From Mycolicibacterium hodleri (GTDB lineage: Bacteria > Actinomycetota > Actinomycetes > Mycobacteriales > Mycobacteriaceae), in assembly GCF_006439015.1 (NCBI RefSeq), contig NZ_RCZG01000007.1, forward strand, positions 62,001 to 126,000: a stretch of DNA of 64,000 bases, written 5' to 3'. The position numbers were made by a program, and so were the translations under genes. Positions 15,874 through 24,011 of the stretch are shown here, piece after piece. Numbering within the stretch: position 1 is the stretch's first letter; every line of letters starts with the position of its first letter. The notes under the pieces are model-generated. The model did no database searches and was not told the origin of the DNA. It was given only the letters and a program-made list of their open reading frames with translations.

Positions 15874-16692
15874 ATGCACGCCGACGCTTCAGCTCCCGTG
15901 GTCGTGGGCATCGACGGTTCGCACGCTGCGATCGACGCGGTGCTCTGGGCGGTTGACGAGGCGATCTCCCGCGATGTTCCGCTGCTTCTCGTCCACGTCA
16001 TGCCGGTGGCGCACGCCCCGGAGCGGCCGATTGATCCGGCCATGCTCGAAGGTGAATATGCCGAAAGCACGCTCCGCGCGGCGTCAGCCGTCGTCGAAGC
16101 GGCGGACCGACCGGTCAAGGTCGAGACTGACATCCTTTGGGGACGAGCGGATCTGGCGATGATAGAGCAGTCCGCACAGGCGTCGCTCGTGTGCGTCGGG
16201 TCGGTCGGTATCGGGTTCGTCGCCCGCAAGTTTCTGGGATCGACCGCCGCAGCGCTGGCGGAGCGTGCACACTGCCCGGTGGCAATACTGCGCTCACCTC
16301 GTCAGGTTCCAAGCACCGGCGTGGATTGGATCGTGGTGCCGGTCGATGGCGCTCCTGGCAACGCGGAGGTCGTCGAGTACGCGATGCACGAGGCGGAGTT
16401 GCGGCACGCGCCGATTCTTGCGGTGGGCGTGTGGGACGACGACTTCGGCAACACCAGCTATGCCGAACTGGACCAGCGGGTCGCCGAGATGACGCAGCGT
16501 CACCCCGGTGTGCACGTCTATCCCGTGGCGACGAGGTCCCGAGTGGCCGGCTTCCTCGCCGAGAACCGCGGCGAATCCGTTCAGTTGGCCGTCGTGGGAG
16601 CCAACGCTGCAACTCAGGTCGCGCAGATCATCGGGCCGCATAGTCGTCCACTGATCGCGCACGGCCAGTGCTCGGTCTTGGTCGTTCGTTAG
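15874..16692 (+). CDS. Universal stress protein, two USP domains
   Basis: 272-aa tandem USP protein of the Rv3134c-like subtype (PVVVGIDGSHAAIDAVLWAVDEAISRD). Domain 1 keeps the nucleotide motif GSVGIGFVARKFLGST. Domain 2 has lost it (VVGANAATQVAQIIGPHS), as in the dosR-operon paralog at 9815. GGAGGA lies 6 nt before the ATG. Preceded by the strongest tandem DosR boxes outside the dosR promoter and followed after 36 nt by another USP gene on the same strand, so the two USP genes and the GNAT gene probably form one hypoxia-induced unit. Confidence 0.93.
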   Translation: MHADASAPVVVGIDGSHAAIDAVLWAVDEAISRDVPLLLVHVMPVAHAPERPIDPAMLEGEYAESTLRAASAVVEAADRPVKVETDILWGRADLAMIEQSAQASLVCVGSVGIGFVARKFLGSTAAALAERAHCPVAILRSPRQVPSTGVDWIVVPVDGAPGNAEVVEYAMHEAELRHAPILAVGVWDDDFGNTSYAELDQRVAEMTQRHPGVHVYPVATRSRVAGFLAENRGESVQLAVVGANAATQVAQIIGPHSRPLIAHGQCSVLVVR

Positions 16693-16728
16693 GTCGTTTC
16701 ACACTACTCACGGAAGGTGCTGGACGAC

Positions 16729-17607
16729 ATGACTTCTCAATCGGACGGATTGGACGTCGCCGTCGGAGTCGACGGGTCTGAACCCTCCAAGGCCGCGGTG
16801 CGCTGGGCCACCCGGGAAGCGATCATGCGGCGCGCGCCCTTGTCGATCATGCACGCTTACACGCCAACGATCATCGACGGTCATGACGAACGGCTCCAGG
16901 CCCGGGTCACCAAATGGCAGCGTCACCAGGGACGCCGAATCGTCGCCGAGGCAGTCGGCATCGTCACAGAGGTCGCCAACGGTCACATGCCGACGCTGAA
17001 GACCGACATCATCTCCTGCCGTCCCGTCCCGGCACTGGTGGATACGTCCAAGGACGCCCAACTCCTCGTGGTCGGCAGCAGGGGCCACGGCCGCCTCGAT
17101 CGGGTGGTGTTGGGTTCAGTCAGTACGGGTCTGTGCCATCATTCCCACTGCCCGGTGGCCGTCATCCACGGAGATGCCGCTTCCGCGCCCGACCCGCGAC
17201 CGGTCCTGCTGGGAATCGATGGCTCACCCGCGTCCGAAACGGCGATGACAATCGCCTTCGACGCAGCATCGAGACGGGGTGTCGGACTGGTGGCACTGCA
17301 TGCCTGGAGTGACGCCGGGGTGTACACGCTGCTCGGCCCGGACTGGCACACCTTTCGACACGCCGCCGAAGAGCTACTGGCAGAGCGTCTCGCAGGTTGG
17401 CAGGAGCAGTACCCCGACGTCCACGTCGAGCGGAAAGTCGTCTGCGACGAGCCCGCCTACTGGCTCATCACGGAGTCCGACAAGGCGCAGCTGGTGGTTG
17501 TCGGCAGTCATGGCCGCGGCGGATTCGCCAGCATGCTCCTCGGATCAGTGAGCACCGCTGTGGCACAGTCTGTTACAGTTCCCGTCATCGTCGCACGACG
17601 AACCTGA
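16729..17607 (+). CDS. Universal stress protein, two USP domains with both ATP motifs intact
   Basis: 292-aa tandem USP protein. Domain 1 (about 5-145) has VAVGVDGSEPSK and GSRGHGRLDRVVLGSVST; domain 2 (about 155-290) has LLGIDGSPASE and GSHGRGGFASMLLGSVST. Both nucleotide motifs fit G-2x-G-9x-G-S, so unlike its neighbours it may bind two ATP. ATG 16729 was preferred to the GTG at 16717, which overlaps the GGAAGG ribosome site. The stop is 3 nt before the GNAT gene, implying co-translation. Confidence 0.93.
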   Translation: MTSQSDGLDVAVGVDGSEPSKAAVRWATREAIMRRAPLSIMHAYTPTIIDGHDERLQARVTKWQRHQGRRIVAEAVGIVTEVANGHMPTLKTDIISCRPVPALVDTSKDAQLLVVGSRGHGRLDRVVLGSVSTGLCHHSHCPVAVIHGDAASAPDPRPVLLGIDGSPASETAMTIAFDAASRRGVGLVALHAWSDAGVYTLLGPDWHTFRHAAEELLAERLAGWQEQYPDVHVERKVVCDEPAYWLITESDKAQLVVVGSHGRGGFASMLLGSVSTAVAQSVTVPVIVARRT

Positions 17608-17610
17608 TCA

Positions 17611-18141
17611 GTGAGGAAGCCGGCGGGTCCGGGCAAGCGAGCCGCGGTCACCCCGTCGTCCCTCACCCTCGTCGACGGCGCCAAGGTCGAACTCCGAGAG
17701 CTCACCTGCGCTGACTACGGCGCGGTCGTCGAGCTCTCAGGGACCCTCAGCGAGCGAGATCTCTACCTGCGGTTCTTCACGGCGCACCCCGGCTATCTCG
17801 ATGACTGGGCCCGCACTCTCACGACGCGTTCCAGGGAGCAGTGCGCCCTCGGCGCCTTCGAAGGCACCACGTTGATCGGCTTGGCCAGCTACGTCAAGAC
17901 GACGCAACCCGGGTACGCCGAGGTCTCCGTCGTCATCGCGCACCAGCAGCACCAGCGAGGCGTCGGGACGGCACTGCTGGGATCACTTCGTGACATCGCC
18001 CGTGCCAACGGAATTCGGCACCTTGTTGCCGACGTGCTGGCGGAGAACGTCCTGATGCGAAAGGTCATCGCCGACGGCGGCTGGCCGTGCACGCAGCATC
18101 TCGACGGCTCCGTTCTGTCGGTCGACCTTACCCTCGACTGA
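17611..18141 (+). CDS. GNAT-family N-acetyltransferase
   Basis: 176-aa acetyltransferase. The GNAT core is visible: VELRELTCADYGAVVELS at the N-terminus, beta strands around ALGAFEGTTLIGLASYV and AEVSVVIAHQQHQRGVGTALLGSLRDIARANGI, the last holding the acetyl-CoA pyrophosphate-binding Q/RxxGxG/A motif (QRGVGTA). GTG 17611 follows the USP stop after 3 nt. Mycobacterial GNAT enzymes of the PatA kind acetylate universal stress proteins on Lys, so USPs are an attractive substrate here. Unlike PatA there is no cyclic-nucleotide domain. Substrate is inferred only from position. Confidence 0.87.
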   Translation: MRKPAGPGKRAAVTPSSLTLVDGAKVELRELTCADYGAVVELSGTLSERDLYLRFFTAHPGYLDDWARTLTTRSREQCALGAFEGTTLIGLASYVKTTQPGYAEVSVVIAHQQHQRGVGTALLGSLRDIARANGIRHLVADVLAENVLMRKVIADGGWPCTQHLDGSVLSVDLTLD

Positions 18142-18169
18142 CACGCAGACAACTGAAATCCCCGACCCG

Positions 18170-19162
18170 TCAGGGGATGGCAGAGCCGTCCAGCATCGTT
18201 GCGACGTCCATGAGTGCGCGTCGTGGCGTGGCCGGTAGCGGATCGGCGTTTACTGGCGCCCAGCCGATGCGAATCAGCATCTGAGGGAAGGCGTCCAATC
18301 CAAACACTTCGGCCTGGATGGCGTCCCGAGTGGCCGTGATCTCCAAGGCCTCGGTCAGCGGGCACGTCGCCATCCCGACCGCGGTCGCCGTCAGCAGCAC
18401 CAGACTCGTCGCCTCACCCGCCCGTAGTCGCGCGAGCGCATCGTCCTCGACGGTGCCCAACGCCAGCAGAATCCCGTGGTCATCCTCCACTGAGGTGCCG
18501 ACGGGCTGGGCCAACACCGGACCGGCGAACACCCGACCCGGTATCTGCGCATCGGACTCCGGGACCGGTGTGTTGCGAGCGGGCACGCCGGCAGTCGCAG
18601 CATGCCGCCCGCTCCACATCGCCAGTTCCACGAGGTAGTCGGCATCGTTGACGTGTTCGTACACCGCGTCGGCCAGCAGCGTCTTCAGGTCGGCGGCGGC
18701 TTCGACTCGGCGCACGGTGACTCCCGCCCGCGCCGCCCGCGCCCCCATCAGCGCTACGTCACCGTGGGCCACGGGCCACGAACTGTAACGCCGCCGGTCT
18801 GTGCGTCGTCGCGGAATCGCTGCTGCCAGAGCCACATCCACCTCGCTGGGAGTCCAGCGTTTCATCTCGATGGACGCCAGATGATACGGATCGGCCGCGT
18901 CGGGGAATCGACGTATCTTGCTCTGCCACCCCAAGGCGGCCAGCGCGAGGCTGCAGTGGTTGAGTGCCGCACCACAGCTGATGATCAGATCCCGGCTGTC
19001 GGGATCGGTGTGCCGCAGCTGCAGCGCCGGCTCCGCATAGAGGTGCAGGCTTTCGTCGCCGACACGCCATCGCCAGGGTTGCGTATTGTGCACCGACGGT
19101 GCCCGGGAAGCCAAGGACAACGCGGTGCGCACGGTTTCGGTTTCTGGGAAACACGAGCTCAT
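18170..19162 (-). CDS. Acg-family nitroreductase-like flavoprotein (second copy)
   Basis: 330-aa paralog of the gene at 8711. Shared markers: LASRAPSVHNTQPWRWRV, LHLYAEPALQLRHTDPDSRDLIISCGAALNH, the RRRTDRRRYSSWPV segment, LLTATAVGMATCPLTEALE and FPQMLIRIGWAPVNADPLPATPRR. ATG 19162 gives MSSCFPETETV, with AAAGGTGG upstream; an upstream GTG-type start is possible. It is convergent with the GNAT gene and divergent from an SRPBCC gene. Acg-type proteins bind FMN and are DosR-induced in M. tuberculosis. A poor DosR-like element (near 19238-19251) is the only candidate control site. Confidence 0.88.
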   Translation of the reverse strand: MSSCFPETETVRTALSLASRAPSVHNTQPWRWRVGDESLHLYAEPALQLRHTDPDSRDLIISCGAALNHCSLALAALGWQSKIRRFPDAADPYHLASIEMKRWTPSEVDVALAAAIPRRRTDRRRYSSWPVAHGDVALMGARAARAGVTVRRVEAAADLKTLLADAVYEHVNDADYLVELAMWSGRHAATAGVPARNTPVPESDAQIPGRVFAGPVLAQPVGTSVEDDHGILLALGTVEDDALARLRAGEATSLVLLTATAVGMATCPLTEALEITATRDAIQAEVFGLDAFPQMLIRIGWAPVNADPLPATPRRALMDVATMLDGSAIP

Positions 19163-19284
19163 TTCAACCACCTTTGCGCAGCAGACCATTCGTCAACCCT
19201 CACAGTGCCGTGCCGGTCGTTCTGCTGCGAGAGTACGAAGACCCCTGTCCGAGAGAACTAATCAACACCTTGGTCGCAACAGTG

Positions 19285-19298
19285 ATGACGATCGGCCC
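19285..19298 (+). promoter_or_regulatory. DosR-like box upstream of the SRPBCC gene
   Basis: ATGACGATCGGCCC shares 11 of 14 bases with the strong box GGGACCATCGGCCC at 15786. It lies 37-50 nt before the SRPBCC start. Confidence 0.4.
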
Positions 19299-19334
19299 TG
19301 GCAGCGAGCTCTCGTGGGGAGTTAGCGTGACGCC

Positions 19335-20051
19335 GTGAGTAAGCAGAGGGCATGGCTGGCAGGGGTTCTGGCGGCGATCGGGATGGCTACCTGGTATCGG
19401 AAACGCCTGCGACCCTGGCTGTACCGGTGGGGCTCTACACCCGAGGAGTTCGCGGGGGGCCTGCCCGGCGATGACCTGGTCAAAGAGGGGGCCGCCCGGA
19501 CCACCCGCGCGATCACCATTCACGCTCCCGCCAAGGCCATCTGGCCGTGGTTGGCGCAGATCGGTGAGGACCGGGCCGGCTTCTACAGCTACGGTTTCCT
19601 CGAGCGAGCGGCTGGCGCACGGATCCACGACACCTACGACATCCATCCAGAATGGCAGAGCCTTGCACGGGGTGACACAGTATGGATGGCGCGACGGTAT
19701 GGCCGCAACGCATCTCAGGCGGTGGCGGCTGTCGTACCTGGATCGCTTCTGATCCTGGTGTCCCAGGACGACTTCGACACTCTCGAGAACGGCGGTGCGG
19801 CCTCTGGCAGCTGGGCCTTCCACCTGTGCCAGGACGACGCGGGCACCCGCCTGATCGTGCGGGGCAGCGGAAGTGCGGTCGGCCACGCGGCCTTCGACAT
19901 CCCGCATTTCGTCATGGAGCGGAAGATGCTGCGGGGAATCCGCGACCGGGTCGAACTCCTTCGCCGCAACTACGTTCACCCCAAGTTCCGCGTCACGACG
20001 GATCCGACCAATCGTCCGGTTCACCACCAAAGCGGAACCGCCGCCCACTGA
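19335..20051 (+). CDS. SRPBCC (START/polyketide-cyclase-like) family protein
   Basis: 238-aa protein. After a basic N-terminus with a weak hydrophobic stretch comes the family pattern WGSTPEEFAGGLPGDDLV, then TRAITIHAPAKAIWPWLAQIGEDRAGFYSYGFLERAAG, typical of mycobacterial SRPBCC proteins. IHPEWQSLARGDTVWM and a C-terminal helix FVMERKMLRGIRDRVELLRRN complete the fold. The fold binds hydrophobic ligands in a deep cavity; no catalytic role is evident. The last 59 nt overlap the end of the PNPOx gene on the other strand. GTG start 19335 is the only one giving the full domain. Confidence 0.85.
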   Translation: MSKQRAWLAGVLAAIGMATWYRKRLRPWLYRWGSTPEEFAGGLPGDDLVKEGAARTTRAITIHAPAKAIWPWLAQIGEDRAGFYSYGFLERAAGARIHDTYDIHPEWQSLARGDTVWMARRYGRNASQAVAAVVPGSLLILVSQDDFDTLENGGAASGSWAFHLCQDDAGTRLIVRGSGSAVGHAAFDIPHFVMERKMLRGIRDRVELLRRNYVHPKFRVTTDPTNRPVHHQSGTAAH

Positions 20052-20430
20052 TCGCACTGGGTGTGATCCGTAGGAATCGACGTTTGACCGTCGGGATCCA
20101 CGGCATCACCTGCGCGCGCTCGGCCTCGGCGATGTCGGTGGCGTCGTCCAGCACCCGAGCCTGCCCCTTGACGATCACGCTCCACCCCTCGTAGACATCG
20201 TGATCGTCGGCCTCGAACGCGACGCATTGATTGATCAATGCGCTCAGGAGCTTCGTCCCCTCCGCAGTGCGGAGCACAATCGTATGGCGCTGCACGACGA
20301 AGTTGACTGGGAAGATCTCCGGTTGACCGGCAACGCTGGTAGCCAGCCGCCCCAGCGTCACACTTGCCAGTTTTGCCCAGGCCTCGTACTCCGTCAGTTC
20401 CAGGATGGGATCGGAATCGAAAGTCGTCAT
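19993..20430 (-). CDS. PNPOx-like flavin/F420-binding split-barrel protein
   Basis: 145-aa pyridoxamine 5'-phosphate oxidase-like protein: LGRLATSVAGQPEIFPVNFVVQRHTIVLRTAEGTKL, AFEADDHDVYEGWSVIVKGQARVL and a C-terminal RRFLRITPSAISGRRF. The family includes DosR-regulon members of M. tuberculosis (Rv3129, Rv0080 type), thought to bind FMN or F420. The start MTTFDSDPILEL is the first of the frame. Its 3' end overlaps the SRPBCC gene by 59 nt tail to tail. A close paralog lies at 23148. About 60 nt upstream is an inverted repeat that could be an operator. Confidence 0.9.
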   Translation of the reverse strand: MTTFDSDPILELTEYEAWAKLASVTLGRLATSVAGQPEIFPVNFVVQRHTIVLRTAEGTKLLSALINQCVAFEADDHDVYEGWSVIVKGQARVLDDATDIAEAERAQVMPWIPTVKRRFLRITPSAISGRRFRFGGEPDDWSDPS

Positions 20431-20765
20431 CGGTCACCCTTACTATCCGTCAGGTGGTCTGCTGCCCTTGAGCCGTGCCAAGAACGCCTGTCTTCAGAAC
20501 GTAAGACAGCCACCCCGACGTGTCGTGAGCAATGCGTCACCATCTCCAGAGCACAAAGTCCCACCCCGCTGCGCGGCGGCGTCCAGAACCGCACACCGTT
20601 CGCGATACTCCATCTCGCTGCTCTCGCCGCGCGCGAAGCGACTCGTCAAGATGGCGTGCGCTGAGGGAGTTTCGTCGGGCTCGGGCGCGAGCAGTGCCCT
20701 CGGCCACGAAGAGCGAGGACTAGTGACTCTACTCGCGACGCGTTGCCCTGAGCGACCATGCTGAC
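20431..20765. other. 335-nt gap with an inverted repeat and weak DosR-like site
   Basis: No intact gene is visible. CTGTCTT (20488-20494) and AAGACAG (20503-20509) form a perfect 7-bp inverted repeat with an 8-nt spacer, about 65 nt before the PNPOx start; it could be an operator or hairpin. GAGGACTAGTGACTC (20715-20729) is a poor DosR-like element about 37 nt before the ATPase gene. The middle holds a relic of a SHOCT domain on the minus strand, listed separately. Confidence 0.45.
20494..20690 (-). pseudogene. Relic of a SHOCT-domain protein
   Basis: A minus-strand frame reads ILTSRFARGESSEMEYRER followed by CAVLDAA (core 20584-20661). This is the short C-terminal SHOCT motif (typical form ILxxRYARGEIxxxEYxxRLxxL). 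Whole SHOCT proteins have a membrane helix or another domain before it; here the upstream residues are Arg/Ser/Pro-rich with no helix and the frame soon meets the start of the ATPase gene on the other strand. I read it as a decayed gene end, though a small functional protein cannot be excluded. Confidence 0.5.
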
Positions 20766-23162
20766 ATGCCACCCCCGGTCGACCAAGTCTCTGCGCGCCC
20801 CACCCACGCGGAGCGGCTGGCTCGGGCGGTCAGACCCGCTCTCTTGGCCTCGACCGTCTCGCTACTGTTGGTCGGTCTCGTCGCCTGGCTCTTAGGAAAT
20901 CCGCACCTCGCCGACTTGTGCTGGGGCGCTGGGACGTTGATTGCCGTCGTGCCCGCGATCTGGTGGACGCTCGTGGGTTTGCGCCACGGCCGATTGGGAG
21001 TCGACGTCATCGCGGTGCTGTCACTCGTCGGTGCGATCGGTGTGGGCGAGTACCTCGCAGGCGCACTCGTCGGCGTGATGTTGGCAACGGGTCAGACGTT
21101 GGACGCCGCCGCCGAACGCCGCGCCACGAAGGATCTGCGCAGTCTGCTTGCGCGGGCTCCGAGCACCGCCCGCCGTCGCACGGACGACGGCCTGGAGGTC
21201 ATTCCGGCCAGCGCCGTCAAGGTCGACGATCTGGTGGTCCTCGGCCCTGGAGAGGTAGTGCCGATCGACGGCCGAATCACCACGGGCAGTGCGTTGCTCG
21301 ACGAGTCCGCCTTGACCGGTGAATCGGCACCCGTCGAACGCCGAGGCACCGAGATCATCCGCAGCGGCGCCGTGAATGCCGGCGGCGTGGTCGAAATCCG
21401 TGCCATCGCCACCAGCGCCGAGAGTACGTATGCGGGCATAGTTCGGCTCGCGCAGGAGGCCACCGCGGCCAGCGCTCCGGTTGTGCGCCTTGCCGATCGG
21501 GTCGCTGCGTGGTTCGTTCCCTTGGCTCTGGCGCTGGCGGGTGCCGCTTGGGTCTGGAGCGGATCGGCAGAGCGTGCGGTAGCCGTGCTCGTCGTCGCCA
21601 CGCCGTGCCCACTGCTGCTCGCGGCTCCGGTGGCCATCGTGTCCGGCCTGTCCCGTGCCTCACGACTAGGCGTGATCGTTCGCAACGGCGGCGCCCTGGA
21701 AAACCTCGGCACGGCAACGACTCTCGTCATGGACAAGACTGGCACACTGACCACCGGTCAACCCCGCAGCACCGACCTCTTCGCCGCGCCGGGACTCGAT
21801 GTTGACGAGATCCTCCGGCTTGCGGCATCGGCCGACCAGGTGTCCGCTCACGTTCTAGCAGGAGCCATCGTCGATGCGGCGCGACACCGCGGCCTCCGCC
21901 TGAGCATGCCCACGGACGTCGTCGAACGACCCGGTGCCGGCGTGGTCGCGACGGTCGACGGACAACGCATTGCCGTGGGCATGCTTTCACTGCCGAGCGA
22001 CGCGCCGCAATGGGCCCGTGCCGTGTCGACCAAGGCCACGTTGGACGGCGCGGCCATCGTGTGGGTAAGCGCTGGAAAGGACCTCGTCGGAGCGATCCTC
22101 CTGATCGACCCGATTCGACCCGATGCGCCGCACACCCTGCAGCGTCTGCGGTTAGCCGGCCTGGACCGACTGGTCATGCTCAGCGGTGATCGGGTCGCCG
22201 CCGCGGAGGACGTGGCGGGGGTCCTCGGCTTCGATGCGGTCCACGCTCGACAGAGTCCGGCGGACAAGGTCGCACAGGTGAGAGCTGAAAGTCGCAGCGC
22301 GGTGACGGTGATGGTGGGTGATGGCGTCAACGACGCACCCGCATTGGCGGCGGCCGACGTTGGAGTGGCGATGGGCGCCCGCGGGTCCACGGCCAGTTCC
22401 GAGGCGGCCGACGTGGTGTTGACCACCGATCGTCTGGACCGACTCGCCGACGCGATCGGCATCGCCCGCCGAGCCCGCCGTATCGCCGTACAGAGTGCAG
22501 CGGTGGGGATGGGCCTGTCCTTGGTCGCGATGGTTGTGGCCTCCATCGGGCTCTTGCCGCCCGCTGCCGGCGCGTTGCTACAGGAAGTCATCGACATCGC
22601 CGTCATCCTGAACGCCTTGCGTGCACTCCGAGGCGGAGACGTCGGCACGCCCGAACTGCCAAGCCACACCGAGCTGTTGATTCATCGGTTCGCCGACGAC
22701 CACCTCCGGATGCGCGACGAATTGTCCGTGTTCAGCGAAACCGCCCGCGCCGTCACTGCCGGCGACTCGACCCGGGCACGCACGCTTCTGGCACGCGCCG
22801 ACGACTTTCTTCAGCAGACCCTCCTGCCGCACGAGATTGCCGAAGACCACGAGCTGTACCCGGCGCTTGCGCAGCCACTCGGCAGCCCTGCGGCGACGAC
22901 GACCATGAGCCGGATGCACGGCGAGATAGGGCGACTGGCACGACGGCTCCACACACTTCTGGAGATCTCCGGCGCCGGTGACGTCTCGAGCACAGATGAG
23001 CGAGACGACCTTCTCGCCTGCCTGTACGGCCTCGACGCGCTTCTCACGTTGCACTTCGCGCAGGAGGAGGAGAACTTCTTCGTCCTCGCCAACGCGAGCA
23101 CGCAGGATGCCGCCACCGTCGGGGCGATCGTCAGTCCGCAGGAAACCTCAGCCGGCGGCTAG
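20766..23162 (+). CDS. P1B-5-type metal-transporting ATPase fused to a hemerythrin domain
   Basis: 798-aa P-type ATPase. The actuator has the DESALTGESAPVERR loop. Transmembrane helix 4 carries TPCP (T279-P282) instead of the usual CPC. The phosphorylation site is D323 in MDKTGTLT, and the hinge MVGDGVNDAPALAAADVGVAMG follows. The last membrane segment has LLQEVIDIAVILNALRAL. TPCP plus QExxD, no N-terminal metal-binding domain and a C-terminal hemerythrin-like domain (from about 637; HRFADDH, LLPHEIAEDHELYP, MHGEIGRL, LTLHFAQEEENFF) define the P1B-5 group, whose studied members export iron or nickel. The di-iron domain may sense oxygen or iron. The stop overlaps the convergent PNPOx gene by 15 nt. 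Confidence 0.92.
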   Translation: MPPPVDQVSARPTHAERLARAVRPALLASTVSLLLVGLVAWLLGNPHLADLCWGAGTLIAVVPAIWWTLVGLRHGRLGVDVIAVLSLVGAIGVGEYLAGALVGVMLATGQTLDAAAERRATKDLRSLLARAPSTARRRTDDGLEVIPASAVKVDDLVVLGPGEVVPIDGRITTGSALLDESALTGESAPVERRGTEIIRSGAVNAGGVVEIRAIATSAESTYAGIVRLAQEATAASAPVVRLADRVAAWFVPLALALAGAAWVWSGSAERAVAVLVVATPCPLLLAAPVAIVSGLSRASRLGVIVRNGGALENLGTATTLVMDKTGTLTTGQPRSTDLFAAPGLDVDEILRLAASADQVSAHVLAGAIVDAARHRGLRLSMPTDVVERPGAGVVATVDGQRIAVGMLSLPSDAPQWARAVSTKATLDGAAIVWVSAGKDLVGAILLIDPIRPDAPHTLQRLRLAGLDRLVMLSGDRVAAAEDVAGVLGFDAVHARQSPADKVAQVRAESRSAVTVMVGDGVNDAPALAAADVGVAMGARGSTASSEAADVVLTTDRLDRLADAIGIARRARRIAVQSAAVGMGLSLVAMVVASIGLLPPAAGALLQEVIDIAVILNALRALRGGDVGTPELPSHTELLIHRFADDHLRMRDELSVFSETARAVTAGDSTRARTLLARADDFLQQTLLPHEIAEDHELYPALAQPLGSPAATTTMSRMHGEIGRLARRLHTLLEISGAGDVSSTDERDDLLACLYGLDALLTLHFAQEEENFFVLANASTQDAATVGAIVSPQETSAGG

Positions 23163-23582
23163 GGCGTCGTCGAGCGTGGCGGAGAACTGAAAGCGGCGCC
23201 CGGTGACGTTGAGCGGAAGAATCCGCACGAAGTGCTGCTTCGTCGGGGCCGTCCACGACAGCAGCTGAGCCTGCTCTGCTTCGTCGAGCTCTTCCTCGCT
23301 CCGGAGTACCCGAGCGGTCCCCTTGACTATCACGCTCCAGCCGTCGACCTGGTCGTGCTGGTCGGCCTCGAAGAGCACCTCGTGGTTGATGGCGGTGCTG
23401 ACGAGTTTCGTGCCCTCGGCGGTGCGGAACAAGACGGTGCGGTGCTGGACGGCGAAGTTCACCGGAAAGATCGCTGGATGGCCGTCGACGCTGGTGACGA
23501 GCCGACCCAGCGCCACGCTCGACAGCAGATCCCAGCACTGGGTCATCGACAAGATGGACGCCGGTTGAGGCAGATCGGACAT
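23148..23582 (-). CDS. PNPOx-like protein (second copy)
   Basis: 144-aa paralog of the protein at 19993 with the same blocks: LGRLVTSVDGHPAIFPVNFAVQHRTVLFRTAEGTKL, EADQHDQVDGWSVIVKGTARVL and FVRILPLNVTGRRFQF. It is probably a flavin- or F420-binding split-barrel protein. As with the first copy, its 3' end overlaps a plus-strand gene tail to tail (the ATPase, 15 nt). A DosR-like box lies about 42 nt before its ATG. Confidence 0.9.
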   Translation of the reverse strand: MSDLPQPASILSMTQCWDLLSSVALGRLVTSVDGHPAIFPVNFAVQHRTVLFRTAEGTKLVSTAINHEVLFEADQHDQVDGWSVIVKGTARVLRSEEELDEAEQAQLLSWTAPTKQHFVRILPLNVTGRRFQFSATLDDALAAG

Positions 23583-23617
23583 GGCGCAACGTTATCCGGG
23601 TAGCCCCGCACGCACTG

Positions 23618-23631
23618 AGGCCCAAAGTCAC
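23618..23631 (-). promoter_or_regulatory. DosR-like box for the second PNPOx gene
   Basis: On the minus strand GTGACTTTGGGCCT matches the DosR core at 10 of 14 positions. It lies about 36-49 nt before the ATG at 23582. Confidence 0.45.
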
Positions 23632-23641
23632 TTCTTGGCAA

Positions 23642-23908
23642 TACCAACGGCCATTCCGCTTCTGCGGCCTCAGCATCCGGTTGCGGTGGTCAACCGATGC
23701 CGCGGTTCAGCGCTGGCGGTTGCATCGCGCCATCGGCGTCATCTACCGTCCCGAGACCGAACGCCACAGTCACTACGTCCACGTCCGGCCCGCAGAGGAG
23801 TACGACGCCATGGTCCACCTCGACGTGACAACGGCGCTGAAACCACTGGAGCCGAACAGCATTCAATCCGGCGGTGAGACACCTGAGACGTATCCGACTG
23901 GCCTGTGA
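23642..23908 (+). pseudogene. Relic of an erythromycin-esterase-type protein, C-terminal end only
   Basis: The plus frame reads LHRAIGVIYRPETERHSHYV, then HVRPAEEYDAMVHLDVTTAL and KPLEP, ending ETYPTGL-stop at 23908. This is the C-terminal block of the erythromycin-esterase family, as in the DosR-regulon protein Rv2030c. The proteins are normally over 400 aa; here only about 75 recognisable residues remain and no start or N-terminal domain exists upstream, where the PNPOx gene begins on the other strand. It is a deletion remnant of a further DosR-island gene. Confidence 0.7.
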
Positions 23909-23911
23909 CGG

Positions 23912-23947
23912 CGGACCAATGGCCCTCCGAATGGGGACTTTGGCCCT
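23912..23947 (+). promoter_or_regulatory. Tandem DosR boxes upstream of the small helical protein
   Basis: CGGACCAATGGCCC (23912-23925) and GGGACTTTGGCCCT (23934-23947) both fit the DosR motif. Their centres are 22 bp apart, about two helical turns. The ATG of the next gene is 65 nt from the second box. Confidence 0.7.
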
Positions 23948-24011
23948 GCATCGCTTCCACACCGAACCGACTAGCGTCGATGGTAACCACTAGGAATGAG
24001 GACGATTACCA

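Noticed and set aside
15046..15879. Longer version of the Rv1733c-like protein starting at 15879
   Set aside because: The extra N-terminus would cover the tandem DosR boxes and has no family similarity; a good ribosome site precedes 15636.
19238..19251. GACCCCTGTC element before the second Acg gene as a DosR box
   Set aside because: Only about half of the core positions match; too weak to list as a site.
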